In this document: in pieces, positions 1-5,078 of the stretch
Layout of the letters: each line of letters begins with the position of its first letter
Numbering within the stretch: position 1 is the stretch's first letter
Assembly: GCA_013003805.1 (NCBI GenBank)
Contig: JABDII010000591.1
Coordinates: 1 to 7,779 of the forward strand
Direction: 5' to 3'
Source of the DNA: Gemmatimonadales bacterium
Lineage (GTDB): Bacteria; Gemmatimonadota; Gemmatimonadetes; Gemmatimonadales; GWC2-71-9
Length of the DNA stretch: 7,779 bases
Program-made: the position numbers and the translations under genes
The notes under the pieces: generated by a model
Database searches by the model: none
What the model saw: the letters and a program-made list of their open reading frames with translations, nothing else
What the model was told of the DNA's origin: nothing

Positions 1-346
1 GTTTTGGGATCCTCCCCATGGGGTGCTGCCCCCGGCGGAGCTGGACCGCGACGTCGGCCTTCACGTACCCGCAAATGTCCGGGGAAAAGCCGTAGTCTTC
101 GGCTTCATCCAGGTATTCGTGCGCCACGCGCCGAACCGCCGTCTGCAGCGAGTTGATTTCCGGGAACACGACCGGAAGATCGAAGACGCGAAGGAGTTCG
201 GTCATGCTTCCCATGACGAACACGTAGGCGGCGCCTCGGTTCTCCTCGGCGACTTGGCTCAATTCCTCGAACCACTGCCGAAAGAGGCTTGCGCCTTCCG
301 CGTTGCCGCGCCCTACGATGCTGGCGTCCCGCTGTGTCTCGGGCAT
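1..346 (-). CDS. bcrB: Benzoyl-CoA reductase (class I, ATP-dependent) subunit B, N-terminal part, cut by window edge
   Basis: The first 115 codons are present (ATG at 346-344); the rest lies beyond base 1. BcrB and BcrC form the benzoyl-CoA-binding half of the ATP-dependent reductase, which dearomatises benzoyl-CoA to cyclohexa-1,5-diene-1-carbonyl-CoA. BcrA and BcrD supply low-potential electrons from ferredoxin. Seen here: after about 40 residues comes the segment ELLRVFDLPVVFPEINSLQT (50-69), then YLDEAEDYGFSPDICGYVKAD (about 78-98). This matches the BcrB/HgdA-like N-terminus as I recall it from Thauera (LPEINAIQ and AGYSEDVCTYVKCD), including a conserved cysteine, Cys92, expected to bind the iron-sulfur cluster. 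The start lies 13 bases after the bcrC stop, with GGTGG upstream as a modest ribosome-binding site, so the two subunits are surely co-transcribed. The order bcrC-bcrB is that of the known bcrCBAD operons. The other 2-hydroxyacyl-CoA dehydratase-family subunits are less likely given the neighbours. Confidence 0.87.
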   Translation of the reverse strand, partial: MPETQRDASIVGRGNAEGASLFRQWFEELSQVAEENRGAAYVFVMGSMTELLRVFDLPVVFPEINSLQTAVRRVAHEYLDEAEDYGFSPDICGYVKADVAVQLRRGQHPMGRIPK

Positions 347-359
347 GAATCCACCGTGT

Positions 360-1535
360 CTATTCGAAGAGGATGTTCTCGACGAAGGTCTCCAGCTGGA
401 TCTCCAGGTGATCGAAGCTGGTCATGCTTTCCTCGAATTCGCTGACGAAGTACGGGATGTTTTTCTCGTCCAGCGTGCGCGTGTTGACGACTTGTTCTTC
501 CAGTCCCGGTTCGCACATCTTGGCGGCCATGACGATGGCCGCTTCGGCTCCGGCATCCGCCACCCGCTTGAGCAGCATCTTGTCCTTGGGTTTGCGGAGG
601 TCGTGTTGCACCGGACTGTGCGACGACCGGTTGAGATACGCCTCGGCCAGGTTGTAGAGCGGATCGCCGTCGGTCGCTACGTCCTCCACGATCCAGCGGA
701 GTCCGATCATCAAGTCGTCGTCCACCACATAACATGACCGGCCAATCATGCGAATCAGGTCGAGCGGCGGCTGCTCGCAGAACCCGCCCTCGAAGTGCAC
801 CCGGATCTTGTCTTGCCGCTTGGCCGGCCGCGCGGCGAGCATGGGGAGCGCCGCTTCGAGGAGCGCGTTGTGCTCCTCCCGCGGAATGAGGCCGCCGACC
901 ATCATGAGGACATACGATTCGTCCGCCGCCACGAGCCACGGCGATTCGCGCCTGAGTGCGTAGAGCGTTCTCAAGAGTCTTCGATTCTCGTTGAACACCT
1001 CGAGCGAGGCGCGGAGCGCATCGTCGGTTACGGGTTGGCCGCTGACCACTTCGATCGATTCTTTGAGACGGGCGTATTCGCCGCGGAGATACTCGGCGGC
1101 ATGGGCCGATGTTGCGTTCTGGGGTAGGTACAGAATCTCACACGGGTGGGGGAAGTTCCGTCCCCATATTGCCCCGAGGTTCCGCGCCGCGTCGCAAATG
1201 GGGTGGGTGACAAACATGTCCAACTCGACCCGTTTGCTCAGGACCAGTTCGAGCGACGTTTTCAGGATCGAGCAGAGGTAGGACCCGAAGCGTGAATCGG
1301 CCTGGGTGGGCTCGACCGGGGCACCGCGCACTTTGAAGGGCAACATGCCGGCCGCGTGAGCGATCTCTTCGGGGAAGTAGACCTGGAAGTGTCCTACGAC
1401 CTTGCCGCCTCGTTCACGCCACCGCTTCACAGTTGGGAAGTCCGTGTCCTCCACCAGCTCCCGACATTGATAGAGCACCTCGTCCAACGGCGCCTCGCAC
1501 CACTCCGGAAAGACCGCGTCGGGCGTCGTGTTCAT
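360..1535 (-). CDS. bcrC: Benzoyl-CoA reductase (class I, ATP-dependent) subunit C
   Basis: 391 residues, close to the usual BcrC/BzdN length. With BcrB it holds the substrate and the active-site [4Fe-4S] clusters for two-electron reduction of the benzoyl-CoA ring. Belongs to the HgdB/2-hydroxyacyl-CoA dehydratase D family. Visible signatures: FPEEIAHAAGMLP (54-66), SYLCS with Cys88, LSKR (99-102), HPICD with Cys114, ITDDALRAS-like VTDDALRAS (169-177), NENRRL (182-187), GFCEQPPLDLI (251-261, Cys253), SCYVVDDD (267-274, Cys268), GDPLYNL (290-296) and KMCEPGL (339-345, Cys341). All of these have close counterparts in BcrC as I recall it from Thauera aromatica and in BzdN. The ATG overlaps the dch stop in an ATGA junction (1532-1535), with TGGAG about 6 bases upstream, which fixes the start. 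It ends with TAG at 362-360. Cytoplasmic and oxygen-sensitive by family. It could accept substituted benzoyl-CoAs; the sequence alone does not tell. Confidence 0.93.
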   Translation of the reverse strand: MNTTPDAVFPEWCEAPLDEVLYQCRELVEDTDFPTVKRWRERGGKVVGHFQVYFPEEIAHAAGMLPFKVRGAPVEPTQADSRFGSYLCSILKTSLELVLSKRVELDMFVTHPICDAARNLGAIWGRNFPHPCEILYLPQNATSAHAAEYLRGEYARLKESIEVVSGQPVTDDALRASLEVFNENRRLLRTLYALRRESPWLVAADESYVLMMVGGLIPREEHNALLEAALPMLAARPAKRQDKIRVHFEGGFCEQPPLDLIRMIGRSCYVVDDDLMIGLRWIVEDVATDGDPLYNLAEAYLNRSSHSPVQHDLRKPKDKMLLKRVADAGAEAAIVMAAKMCEPGLEEQVVNTRTLDEKNIPYFVSEFEESMTSFDHLEIQLETFVENILFE

Positions 1536-2287
1536 TGGTGGCTCCAGACCGGGGTCCGTTTCTCTGGGAAGGCCCTGAGTCCCTCCAGCGCATCCTCTGT
1601 TGACATCAGGTCATCGATGTAGAGAGACCCGACGGTCTCGAACTCGCTGCCACGCGTCCGCCTGAGTGCTCGCTTGGTTAATCGAAGGGCAGCAGCGCTG
1701 TGCCGAGCGATGCGTTCGGCCAGAGCGGTGGCCTCCTGCTCGAGCCGGTCATCGGGAACCACCCGCTGTACCAGGCCGATGCGGTGAGCAACTGCCGCTG
1801 CCACGGGATCGCCGGTGAACAGGATCTCCGCCGCATTCCCATGCCCGCACCGCTCCGGCAGGATGACGCACGCGGCCGGCGGAAAGACGCCCAGCAGGAT
1901 CTCGGGTTGGCCGAAGGAGGAACCCTCACCTGCGACCACGATATCAGCAGCCTGGATCAACTCGAAGCCTCCCCCTAAACACCGTCCCTTGACGGCGGCG
2001 ATGACGGGGGCGGGGAACGCTTCGATGGCGGCTACGGTGTCGAGGAACTCGGGGATCATCTCACGAAAGTCCGGCGGCAGATGCTCTCCGACATCGGCGC
2101 CGGCGGAGAAGTGCTTCCCTTCCGCCGTGAGAACGAGCACTCGGAGATCTTGCGTGGCGGCCAACGAGGCGAGGGCGTCCCGAAGCCCGCCCAAGACCGC
2201 GCGCGTCAGGATGTTGAGCGGAGGATGGTGCAAGGTGACTCGGCCGATGCCGTCGGCTACGCTGGTGTCTACCGGCACGCTGGTCAT
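1532..2287 (-). CDS. dch: Cyclohexa-1,5-dienecarbonyl-CoA hydratase
   Basis: 251-residue crotonase-fold protein that adds water to cyclohexa-1,5-diene-1-carbonyl-CoA, giving 6-hydroxycyclohex-1-ene-1-carbonyl-CoA, the step after benzoyl-CoA reductase. Seen: oxyanion-hole segments HFSAGAD (59-65) and GRCLGGGFEL (101-110), and both acid/base glutamates of enoyl-CoA hydratases, Glu109 (GGGFE) and Glu129 (FGQPEI). The C-terminus, LYIDDLMSTEDALEGLRAF..EKR (222-244), closely tracks the Dch C-terminus of Thauera as I recall it (LYLEELMASHDAVEGLKAFLEKR), as does the EHLPP region after the first motif. This sets it apart from generic beta-oxidation hydratases. I chose ATG at 2287 because it overlaps the SDR stop (ATGA, 2284-2287) and has GGGAG 7 bases upstream. 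An in-frame ATG at 2362 would add 25 Arg/Gly-rich residues encoded inside the SDR gene and is unlikely. Its stop overlaps the bcrC start. Confidence 0.92.
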   Translation of the reverse strand: MTSVPVDTSVADGIGRVTLHHPPLNILTRAVLGGLRDALASLAATQDLRVLVLTAEGKHFSAGADVGEHLPPDFREMIPEFLDTVAAIEAFPAPVIAAVKGRCLGGGFELIQAADIVVAGEGSSFGQPEILLGVFPPAACVILPERCGHGNAAEILFTGDPVAAAVAHRIGLVQRVVPDDRLEQEATALAERIARHSAAALRLTKRALRRTRGSEFETVGSLYIDDLMSTEDALEGLRAFPEKRTPVWSHQ

Positions 2288-2997
2288 GCGACGTCTCCCA
2301 GGAGTTGCCCGCCGTCGACCGGAAGCACCGCCCCGGTCATGAAACCCGCTCCATCGCTGCACAAGAACTGCACCGCGGCCGCGATGTCCGATGGAGAACC
2401 AAGCCGCCCCAACGGGGTCCGAGCCACTGCCCGGGCCACGACTTCATCCGGCAGTGACTGGGTCATTGGGGTGTCGATGAAACCAGGCGCGATGACGTTG
2501 ACCGTCACGCGGTCGCGCGCCAGCTCGAGGGCCAGCGAACGTGCGAGTCCGACGAGGCCGGCCTTCGACGCGGCGTAGTTGGCTTGGCCGAACCGTCCGC
2601 GGATGCCGTTGATGGAGCCGATGAACACGAGCCGTCCCCGGGCCGAGCGGCGGAGCAGGGGAGCAGCCGCCCGGGCGGTGTTGAAGGCGCCGGTCAGGTT
2701 GACGGCGATGACCCGGGTCCAGTCGTCATCCGACATCTTCCAACTCACCCGGTCGCGGATGATCCCCGCGGCGCACACCACCCAGTCCAACCCCTCGCGC
2801 TCGCTCGCGATCGTTGTGATCGCGTCGGCGATCGCATCGGGGTTGGTCACGTCCGCGGTGAACTCGGCGCTGGACGGCCCGTCCGGGTCCGGGAACGTGG
2901 TGTCGAGCCCCGCCACCCAGGCGTCGTGGGCCAGCGCGCGCGCCACCGCAGCACCAATGCCGCGCCCTGCGCCGGTTACGAGAGCTGTCGGCCGCAT
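2284..2997 (-). CDS. SDR-family NAD-dependent dehydrogenase, likely acting on 6-hydroxycyclohex-1-ene-1-carbonyl-CoA
   Basis: 237-residue classical short-chain dehydrogenase/reductase (FabG-like). Seen: cofactor motif TGAGRGIG (8-15); Asp32 at the end of the second beta strand, which favours NAD(H) over NADP(H); Asp49 in ADVT; CAAG (75-78) in place of the usual NNAG; and a full catalytic tetrad Asn100, Ser128, Tyr141, Lys145 (YAASK). The C-terminus GAVLPVDGGQ is typical. It starts 22 bases inside the end of oah and ends in an ATGA overlap with dch, so it belongs to the pathway operon. By position it should oxidise the alcohol made by Dch to the 6-oxo compound used by Oah. In Thauera and Azoarcus that step is done by Had, a medium-chain (zinc-type) alcohol dehydrogenase, not an SDR. 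Rhodopseudomonas BadH is an SDR acting on the saturated 2-hydroxycyclohexanecarbonyl-CoA, so an SDR on this kind of substrate has precedent. The family is certain; the substrate is inferred. Confidence 0.88.
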   Translation of the reverse strand: MRPTALVTGAGRGIGAAVARALAHDAWVAGLDTTFPDPDGPSSAEFTADVTNPDAIADAITTIASEREGLDWVVCAAGIIRDRVSWKMSDDDWTRVIAVNLTGAFNTARAAAPLLRRSARGRLVFIGSINGIRGRFGQANYAASKAGLVGLARSLALELARDRVTVNVIAPGFIDTPMTQSLPDEVVARAVARTPLGRLGSPSDIAAAVQFLCSDGAGFMTGAVLPVDGGQLLGDVA

Positions 2998-4040
2998 ACG
3001 CCGCAGAACTTGAGGTCCGCTGGCAGGTTGGTCGCGTCACACTCGTCACAGGATCGGATGGGTGCTCCCCACGGGGTCTCCGAGGAACGTCCTTCCGCGG
3101 CTCGCTCGCGGAGGAGGGCATAGCGGGCACCACGCTTCTCGACGAAGGCCTGCATCCCCTCGGCCGGCTCCCAGCAGGTGTAGTGGAGGGACAGCCAGTC
3201 TTGCGCGTGCCGCACGGTGGAGTGCCAGGCCAGGTCTTTCCAGAAGTTGACCTGTTGCTTGGTGTAGCGGGTGCACTCCGGGAACGACGCCAGCAGTTTC
3301 TTGGCGGTCTGCTCCACGAATTCGTCCAACTTCGAGAGATCGATGGCGTAGCCGTTTTGGCCGCGCTGCGCCTGCTTGATCTCTTCGGCGCTGGCCTCCT
3401 CAAGCCAAGCGCCCTCGCGGGTGACCGAAGGCACGACCCAATTGACCAGCCCCCAGTCCCGCGCCTTGAGCGCAGGGATAGGCTCGTTCAGCATGAGGAT
3501 CTCGCGGGCCCGTTTGTCGCCCACCACGAGCGGGAGCCACTGGGTCGAGCCGCCGCATGCGACCGAGCCGACGTGGGTGCCGACCTGCTTGATGAGCGTG
3601 TGCTGCGCCATAACCGTCAGGTCACAGGCCAGCTGGCTCTCGTTCCCGCCGCCCACGGCCATCCCGTTCAGCCGCGCGACCACCGGCTTCCCGGTATTGA
3701 TGATGCTCTCGATGTAGGCGCGAAAGAGGCCCATGTACTTCCAGTAGTCGCGCGGCGTTGCGACGTATTTCTCGGCGTACTCCTTGACATCGCCACCGGT
3801 ACAGAACGCCCGGTCGCCTGCGCCAGTATAGACGATCACGCCGACCGTGTCGTCGAAGCTCGCATCGCGGAATGCGGTCGCCAGCTCCTCGAGCGCGGGC
3901 GTGGAATAGGCGTTGTAGTTTTTCGGCCGGTTGATGGTGATGGTGGCCACGCCGTCGCGTTTGGTATAGAGGATCTCCTCGAAGGCAAACGTTGTGGCGT
4001 CGCGATTGGTGAAGTAGCGGTCTAGGGTTGCGGTCGGCAT
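2976..4040 (-). CDS. oah: 6-oxocyclohex-1-ene-1-carbonyl-CoA hydrolase (ring opening), divergent, with C-terminal zinc ribbon
   Basis: 354 residues, crotonase fold. Oah/BamA adds water to 6-oxocyclohex-1-ene-1-carbonyl-CoA and cleaves the ring to 3-hydroxypimelyl-CoA. Seen: INRPKNYNAY (36-45), GAGDRAFCTGGDVKEYAEKY (73-92), then PRDYWKYMGLFRAYIESI (96-113), which matches BamA's PQEYRQYMRLFNDMVSAI, and NGMAVGGGNE (125-134). Glu134 is at the first catalytic Glu position; the second Glu of hydratases is replaced (QVGTHVGS, 152-159), as in BamA, BadI and MenB. An extended helical region with FPEC (253-256) also resembles BamA. Residues 331-349 carry C-X2-C-X11-C-X2-C ending KFCGVCGRQL, a zinc ribbon that I do not recall in known Oah proteins. 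The ATG at 4040 lies inside the end of tetR (19-base overlap), with a perfect GGAGG 6 bases upstream. BadI-type 2-ketocyclohexanecarboxyl-CoA hydrolase is the main alternative, but Dch and the longer BamA-like C-terminal region favour Oah. Confidence 0.8.
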   Translation of the reverse strand: MPTATLDRYFTNRDATTFAFEEILYTKRDGVATITINRPKNYNAYSTPALEELATAFRDASFDDTVGVIVYTGAGDRAFCTGGDVKEYAEKYVATPRDYWKYMGLFRAYIESIINTGKPVVARLNGMAVGGGNESQLACDLTVMAQHTLIKQVGTHVGSVACGGSTQWLPLVVGDKRAREILMLNEPIPALKARDWGLVNWVVPSVTREGAWLEEASAEEIKQAQRGQNGYAIDLSKLDEFVEQTAKKLLASFPECTRYTKQQVNFWKDLAWHSTVRHAQDWLSLHYTCWEPAEGMQAFVEKRGARYALLRERAAEGRSSETPWGAPIRSCDECDATNLPADLKFCGVCGRQLS

Positions 4041-4648
4041 GTCAGGCCTCCGACGAGTTGATCGGCGAATTCGGTACCCAGTTCGGGGGTGCGGATGGAG
4101 CCTTCGGGTTGGTACCAGCGCGCGATCCAGTTGATGGCGCCCAGGATCGCGAAGACGGCGATTTTCGAGTTGACCGAGCGGAACTCGCCGTCGCGGATCC
4201 CCTGATCGATGATCTTCCTGAGGCCACGCTCGTAGCGGTCACGGGCGCGGATGATCTCCTTCTGTCGTTCGTCCGAGAGTGCGGTCACCTCGAAGGCCAG
4301 GGGCGAGCCCTCGAGCGTCTCGGTCATCACCCGCACGTGCTCCCGAATGATGTGGCTAAGCTGCTCACTGGCGGTGGCAAACTGCGTACGGGCGTCCTTG
4401 ACGAAGCCGTCGACCTCCGCGAGGGATTCGCGGTGGCACTCGTACAGAATGGCTTCCTTGTCCGGGAAATAGTGGTAGAGCGCGGTTTTCCGGACGTCCA
4501 GTCTTTCGGCGATATCGTCGAGGGTCGTCCCGTAATAGCCCTTCTCTCGAAAGGCCCGCAGCGCCGCGTGGAGGATCTCCGCCTGCCGCCGCCGCCGCTT
4601 TTCGCGGATGCGGGGGGACCTCATGGCAGAATGGCCATCGGCAGCCAT
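4022..4648 (-). CDS. TetR-family transcriptional regulator of the benzoyl-CoA pathway operon
   Basis: 208 residues. The N-terminal DNA-binding domain is clear: AALRAFREKGYYGTTLDDIAERL (28-50), then the recognition helix and DVRKTALYHYFPDKEAIL (51-68). The C-terminal ligand domain ends FAILGAINWIARWYQPEG (166-183) and FADQLVGGL, a layout common in TetR repressors of acyl-CoA catabolism (KstR2/PaaR/FadR types), many of which sense CoA thioesters. It is the first gene of the operon and overlaps oah, so it probably controls its own operon. The two 18-bp palindromes at 4673-4709 are the obvious binding sites. ATG at 4648 has GGGAG about 8 bases upstream; an alternative ATG at 4624 has no visible ribosome-binding site. 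Known regulators of such clusters are of other families (BzdR, BadM, BadR), so a TetR protein here is unusual. The ligand (benzoyl-CoA, the dienoyl-CoA or another intermediate) cannot be read from the sequence. Confidence 0.9.
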   Translation of the reverse strand: MAADGHSAMRSPRIREKRRRRQAEILHAALRAFREKGYYGTTLDDIAERLDVRKTALYHYFPDKEAILYECHRESLAEVDGFVKDARTQFATASEQLSHIIREHVRVMTETLEGSPLAFEVTALSDERQKEIIRARDRYERGLRKIIDQGIRDGEFRSVNSKIAVFAILGAINWIARWYQPEGSIRTPELGTEFADQLVGGLTCRPQP

Positions 4649-4668
4649 AGGGGAACTCCCGGGTCGGG

Positions 4669-4697
4669 ATTATTTGACCAGCAGTTCAAAATTTGAA
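4669..4697 (-). promoter_or_regulatory. Candidate sigma-70-type promoter of the tetR-oah-SDR-dch-bcr operon
   Basis: On the minus strand a -10-like AATAAT (4674-4669, five of six to TATAAT) stands 17 bases from a -35-like TTCAAA (4697-4692, four of six to TTGACA). Transcription would begin around 4662-4663, giving a leader of roughly 15 bases with the tetR ribosome-binding site in it. Both hexamers overlap the palindromic operators, which fits repression by blocking RNA polymerase. The consensus is assumed and the sigma factor usage of this organism is unknown. Confidence 0.45.
4673..4690. promoter_or_regulatory. TetR operator candidate 1 (TTTGA-N8-TCAAA)
   Basis: TTTGACCAGCAGTTCAAA. The outer five bases of each end are perfectly complementary around an 8-base centre. 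It lies between the putative -10 and -35 of the operon promoter and 25 bases upstream of the tetR start codon. An 18-bp palindrome is a normal TetR-family operator size. Its reverse complement agrees with operator 2 in 14 of 18 positions, giving TTTGAANNNCNGGTCAAA. Confidence 0.62.
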
Positions 4698-4709
4698 GAT
4701 CGGGTCAAA
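4692..4709. promoter_or_regulatory. TetR operator candidate 2 (TTTGA-N8-TCAAA)
   Basis: TTTGAAGATCGGGTCAAA, one base (A4691) from operator 1 and in mirror orientation. Together they form a 39-base dyad (4672-4710) centred on A4691, with ATTTGACC and GGTCAAAT at the ends and TTCAAA-A-TTTGAA in the middle. It covers the putative -35. Two adjacent sites suggest that two repressor dimers bind, possibly cooperatively. Confidence 0.62.
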
Positions 4710-4743
4710 TCTCGCAAGCACCCCGTGAGAACTTTCAAACAAA

Positions 4744-4753
4744 GTTCATGAAC
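4744..4753. promoter_or_regulatory. Perfect 10-bp palindrome GTTCATGAAC, with an overlapping AACTTT/AAAGTT dyad at 4730-4746
   Basis: GTTCATGAAC equals its own reverse complement. It shares its first three bases with the right arm of AACTTT-N5-AAAGTT (4730-4746). It stands upstream of both divergent units and could be a protein-binding site for either promoter. It is unlike the TTTGA operators in sequence. A short AT-richer palindrome can arise by chance, so confidence is low. Confidence 0.3.
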
Positions 4754-4816
4754 CCTTCAGGAAAGTCCTATTGTATGGGCCCGTTCCACCTTGCGCCGAT
4801 GTCTGGAGAGTGTGTG

Positions 4817-4996
4817 ATGGCGCAAGAGATCAGTATTCGGGCAGCGGCTGACTGGATTCGCACCATCGCGGGCGGGTCGGCGGCTCCCGATTCCCGCCCG
4901 CGTTCCGCTGGTTGCGACTCCCTCCCCGGTTCGTCCTACTCGAGTGCACCCTATCTCCTTCAGCTCTGGGAGGCGGCGGTGATGCCATTTCCATGA
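4817..4996 (+). CDS. Possible small protein of unknown function (59 aa)
   Basis: An ATG with a good ribosome-binding site (GGAGAG, 6 bases upstream, 4805-4810) opens 59 codons ending in TGA. The product starts MAQEISIRAAADWIRTIAGG, then becomes Ser/Pro-rich, with one Cys at residue 33; I see no signal peptide, membrane segment or known domain. The third codon positions look less GC-rich than in the operon genes, and a strong hairpin (4867-4902) runs through codons 17-29. It could be a leader peptide for the downstream lipoprotein gene, or chance. An upstream in-frame ATG at 4748 would lengthen it to 82 residues but has no ribosome-binding site. Confidence 0.22.
   Translation: MAQEISIRAAADWIRTIAGGSAAPDSRPRSAGCDSLPGSSYSSAPYLLQLWEAAVMPFP
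4867..4902. repeat. Strong GC-rich hairpin (10-bp perfect arms, extendable to 14 bp)
   Basis: CGCGGGCGGG (4867-4876) pairs perfectly with CCCGCCCGCG (4893-4902). The interior adds TCGG (4877-4880) with CCGA (4887-4890) around a 6-base loop, with a 2-base bulge (4891-4892). No T run follows on either strand, so it is not a standard intrinsic terminator. It lies about 180 bases upstream of the lipoprotein start and could be an RNA stability or attenuation element. Confidence 0.5.
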
Positions 4997-5008
4997 CCAG
5001 TGTGTTGG

Positions 5009-5055
5009 GGGAGCGACGAACCCCGAGGAGACGCCTCGGCGATGCTTGCGCTCCC
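5009..5055 (+). promoter_or_regulatory. Nested stem structure in the leader of the lipoprotein gene
   Basis: The outer arms GGGAGCG (5009-5015) and CGCTCCC (5049-5055) are perfect complements. They enclose a smaller hairpin, CCGAGG (5023-5028) with CCTCGG (5034-5039), around a 5-base loop. The element ends 12 bases before the ribosome-binding region (AAAGGGG) of the ATG at 5079, a position suited to control of translation. It did not match the fluoride, c-di-GMP or SAH riboswitch cores I compared it with. Function unknown. Confidence 0.3.
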
Positions 5056-5078
5056 ACTGATGGGGAAAGGGGCAACAC

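Larger units (their letters stand above)
4711..5078. other. Intergenic/leader stretch between divergent genes, with several dyads
   Basis: 368 bases between the operon control region and the lipoprotein start codon. It holds the inverted repeat AACTTT-N5-AAAGTT (4730-4746), the perfect palindrome GTTCATGAAC (4744-4753), a weak 59-codon ORF (4817-4996), a strong GC hairpin (4867-4902) and a nested dyad just upstream of the lipoprotein gene (5009-5055). No convincing promoter for the plus-strand gene was found: TATTGT at 4769-4774 could be a -10 but lacks a good -35. No tRNA or known riboswitch pattern was recognised. Confidence 0.5.

Noticed and set aside
23..445. Plus-strand open frame of 140 codons opposite bcrB/bcrC
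   Set aside because: It is antisense to strongly recognisable BcrB and BcrC coding sequence and has no recognisable domain; long antisense frames are expected in GC-rich DNA.
2284..2362. Longer start for dch at 2362
   Set aside because: The added 25 residues are Arg/Gly-rich and lie inside the SDR gene; ATG 2287 has a ribosome-binding site and an ATGA overlap, and gives the usual family length.
3183..4025. 280-codon plus-strand open frame opposite oah
   Set aside because: Its translation is low in complexity and Arg/Asp/Val-rich, typical of the complement of a GC-rich gene; oah on the other strand has clear family motifs and a ribosome-binding site.
2976..4040. BoxC-type (aerobic benzoyl-CoA dihydrodiol lyase) identity for the oah gene
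   Set aside because: BoxC is far longer (about 550 residues), and the neighbours are reductase subunits and Dch of the anaerobic pathway, not BoxA/BoxB.
5023..5078. Fluoride (crcB) or SAH riboswitch upstream of the lipoprotein gene
   Set aside because: CTGATG and a GAGGAG-like string recall these motifs, but the conserved core bases and pairing arrangement are not present, and the downstream gene does not fit.
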